From positions 1 through 6,402 of the forward strand of contig JAAXHX010000562.1 in the NCBI GenBank assembly GCA_012270635.1: a DNA stretch of 6,402 bases, written 5' to 3'. This document shows positions 5,168 to 6,402 of the stretch, one piece after another. Every line of letters begins with the position of its first letter. Position 1 is the stretch's first letter. The position numbers and the translations under genes were made by a program. The DNA is from Dehalococcoidia bacterium (GTDB lineage Bacteria > Chloroflexota > Dehalococcoidia > Plut-88900). Under the pieces are notes generated by a model. That model had not been told where the DNA came from. It made no database searches and was given only the letters and a program-made list of their open reading frames with translations.

Positions 5168-6402
5168 TTGACGACGAGTCCGGCGGAATCCCGACCTCAG
5201 CTGATCGACTTCAAGGGCCGCCCCCGGGTGGTGGTCACGGGGGTCGGGGCGGTGACGCCCTTGGGCCGGACGGCGCGGGACTTCTGGAAGGGGCTTGTGG
5301 ACGGGGAGTCGGGGATAGGGCCGATGACCCTGTGCGACACCACGGACTACCCCACCAAAATCGCCGGGGAGATACCGGACTTCAACCCGAGGGAGCGGCT
5401 CGATGCCCGGGACGCGAGGCGCATGTCCCGGTTCAGCCAGATAGCCGTGACGGGGGGGCTCATGGCCATCGAAGACGCGGGGTTGGACCTCGAGTCGGAG
5501 GACCCGTCAAGGTTGGGAATCGTCCTGGGGAACGGTTGCGGCGGCTTTCCCGACATCGAAAACGGGGGCCGGACGGTCGAGACCCGGGGCGGGATGCGGC
5601 TCAGCCCCTTCTTCTTCCCGATGATCCTCCCCAACATGGCGACGTCGCAAGTGAGTCGGGTGCTGGGGCTCAAGGGCTTCACGAACACGGTGACGACTTC
5701 GTGCGCGGCAGGGACCCAGGGGGTGGGAGACGCACTGGAGGTGATCAGGCGAGGCGCGGCGGACGTGATGGTGTCGGGGGGGACGGAGGCAGGGATCAGC
5801 CAGCTGGGTCTCGGGGGGTTCAGCGTGATGAAGGCCCTGTCCACCAGCAACGAAGATCCCACGAAGGCCAGCAGGCCCTTCGACGCCAAGCGGGACGGGT
5901 TCGTTCCGGCGGAAGGCGCGGGAATCTTGATACTGGAGAAGCTGGAGCACGCCCTGGACAGGGGAGCAAACATCCTTTGCGAAGTCACGGGGTACGGCGT
6001 CTCCTCCGATGCGTTCCACATGGTGCAACCCGACGATGAAGGCGAAGGCGCAGCCCGGGCCATGGCCTGGGCCATCGAGGACGCCAACCTCAAACCCGAC
6101 GAGATTGACTATGTCAACGCCCACGGCACGTCGACGCCGTTGAACGACTCGGTGGAGACCCGGGCCATCAAGAAGGTGTTCGGGGAGGCCGCGTACAAGG
6201 TGGCGATAAGTTCTACGAAGTCGATGATCGGGCACGCGCTGGGCGGGGCTGGGGGCATGGAGTCGGTGGCGTGCGTGATGACGATAGTGGACGGGGTGAT
6301 GCACCCGACGATCAACTACGAATACCCGGACCCCGAGTGCGACCTGGACTACGTCCCCAACGAGGCCCGGCGGCAGGCGGTGCGGAAGGTGTTATCGAAC
6401 AG
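5168..6402 (+). CDS. fabF: 3-oxoacyl-ACP synthase II (beta-ketoacyl-ACP synthase, KAS II), 3' end missing
   Basis: This is a condensing enzyme that extends acyl-ACP with malonyl-ACP in fatty acid elongation, in the cytoplasm. 411 codons are present and the frame runs off the right edge in KVLSN, which in FabF precedes the final Gly-rich segment, so about 20-30 residues are missing. The thiolase-fold Cys-His-His set is complete: Cys179 in TTSCAAGTQ, His319 in NAHGTSTP and His356 in SMIGHALGGAGG, with Lys351 in STKS. SPFFFPMILPNMA and RPFDAKRDGFVPAEGAG are FabF signatures. TTG 5168 is the only plausible start codon between the folC stop and RVVVTG. It gives a 19-residue leader before the usual FabF beginning and has only a weak AGG (5156-5158) as ribosome binding site. 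The loop CAAGTQ differs from the common CATGTH or CASGTN, and SSDAFHMVQPD differs from the usual His-x-Thr region. Both look like lineage variants rather than loss of function. Gap to folC is 36 bases without a terminator, so co-transcription is likely. Confidence 0.93.
   Translation, partial: MTTSPAESRPQLIDFKGRPRVVVTGVGAVTPLGRTARDFWKGLVDGESGIGPMTLCDTTDYPTKIAGEIPDFNPRERLDARDARRMSRFSQIAVTGGLMAIEDAGLDLESEDPSRLGIVLGNGCGGFPDIENGGRTVETRGGMRLSPFFFPMILPNMATSQVSRVLGLKGFTNTVTTSCAAGTQGVGDALEVIRRGAADVMVSGGTEAGISQLGLGGFSVMKALSTSNEDPTKASRPFDAKRDGFVPAEGAGILILEKLEHALDRGANILCEVTGYGVSSDAFHMVQPDDEGEGAARAMAWAIEDANLKPDEIDYVNAHGTSTPLNDSVETRAIKKVFGEAAYKVAISSTKSMIGHALGGAGGMESVACVMTIVDGVMHPTINYEYPDPECDLDYVPNEARRQAVRKVLSN

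Noticed and set aside
5347..6304. Long minus-strand and alternative + strand open frames over fabF
   Set aside because: The FabF frame has the full catalytic set over the whole stretch. The other frames have low-complexity Arg/Gly/Pro or Ser-rich compositions and no plausible translation signals.

Overview
This 6.4 kb window looks like bacterial chromosome from a GC-rich organism. It contains six protein-coding loci, all on the + strand, in two blocks with different base composition. I see no rRNA, tRNA, CRISPR array, insertion sequence or phage gene. The right-hand block (an NDUFA9-like SDR, folC and a fabF-type ketosynthase) starts all three genes with TTG and uses ATA (Ile) and AGG (Arg) freely despite high GC. 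Together with the Cys-loop sequence of the ketosynthase, this makes a Chloroflexota-type bacterium (Dehalococcoidia or SAR202-like) my best guess. That is inference from recall, not a search result.

Left block, 1-2612. Bases 1-211 hold no convincing gene. They contain a dense run of G-tracts (53-106), a stem-loop (104-128) and an AT-rich leader. Three unrecognised genes for exported proteins follow. The first (212-892) has a clear signal peptide and a Pro/Ser/Thr-rich linker, but an in-frame TAG at 374-376 interrupts it. A diverged duplicate of the same segment 114 bases downstream has TCG (Ser) at the equivalent codon, so a single C-to-A change explains the stop. The second (928-1635) encodes an acidic secreted protein with four cysteines and is visibly AT-richer than the right-hand genes. 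The third (1728-2612) encodes a membrane-anchored or secreted protein that appears to have two beta-rich domains.

Boundary, 2613-2783. A Rho-independent terminator follows immediately after the third gene, then a second hairpin flanked by A and T runs. Next comes a promoter with a perfect TTGACA box, a 17-base spacer and a TG-extended -10. This separates the accessory-looking genes from the housekeeping genes.

Right block, 2784-6402. The SDR-family NAD(P)-binding protein, folylpolyglutamate/dihydrofolate synthase (FolC) and 3-oxoacyl-ACP synthase II (FabF, running off the window end) lie with gaps of 59 and 36 bases and are probably co-transcribed. FolC serves folate metabolism and FabF elongates fatty acids. 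The SDR resembles the NDUFA9 subfamily, whose bacterial role is not settled.

No known defence, secretion or biosynthetic system is recognisable here. The strongest candidates for something undescribed are the broken or recoded secreted-protein gene and its two secreted neighbours.
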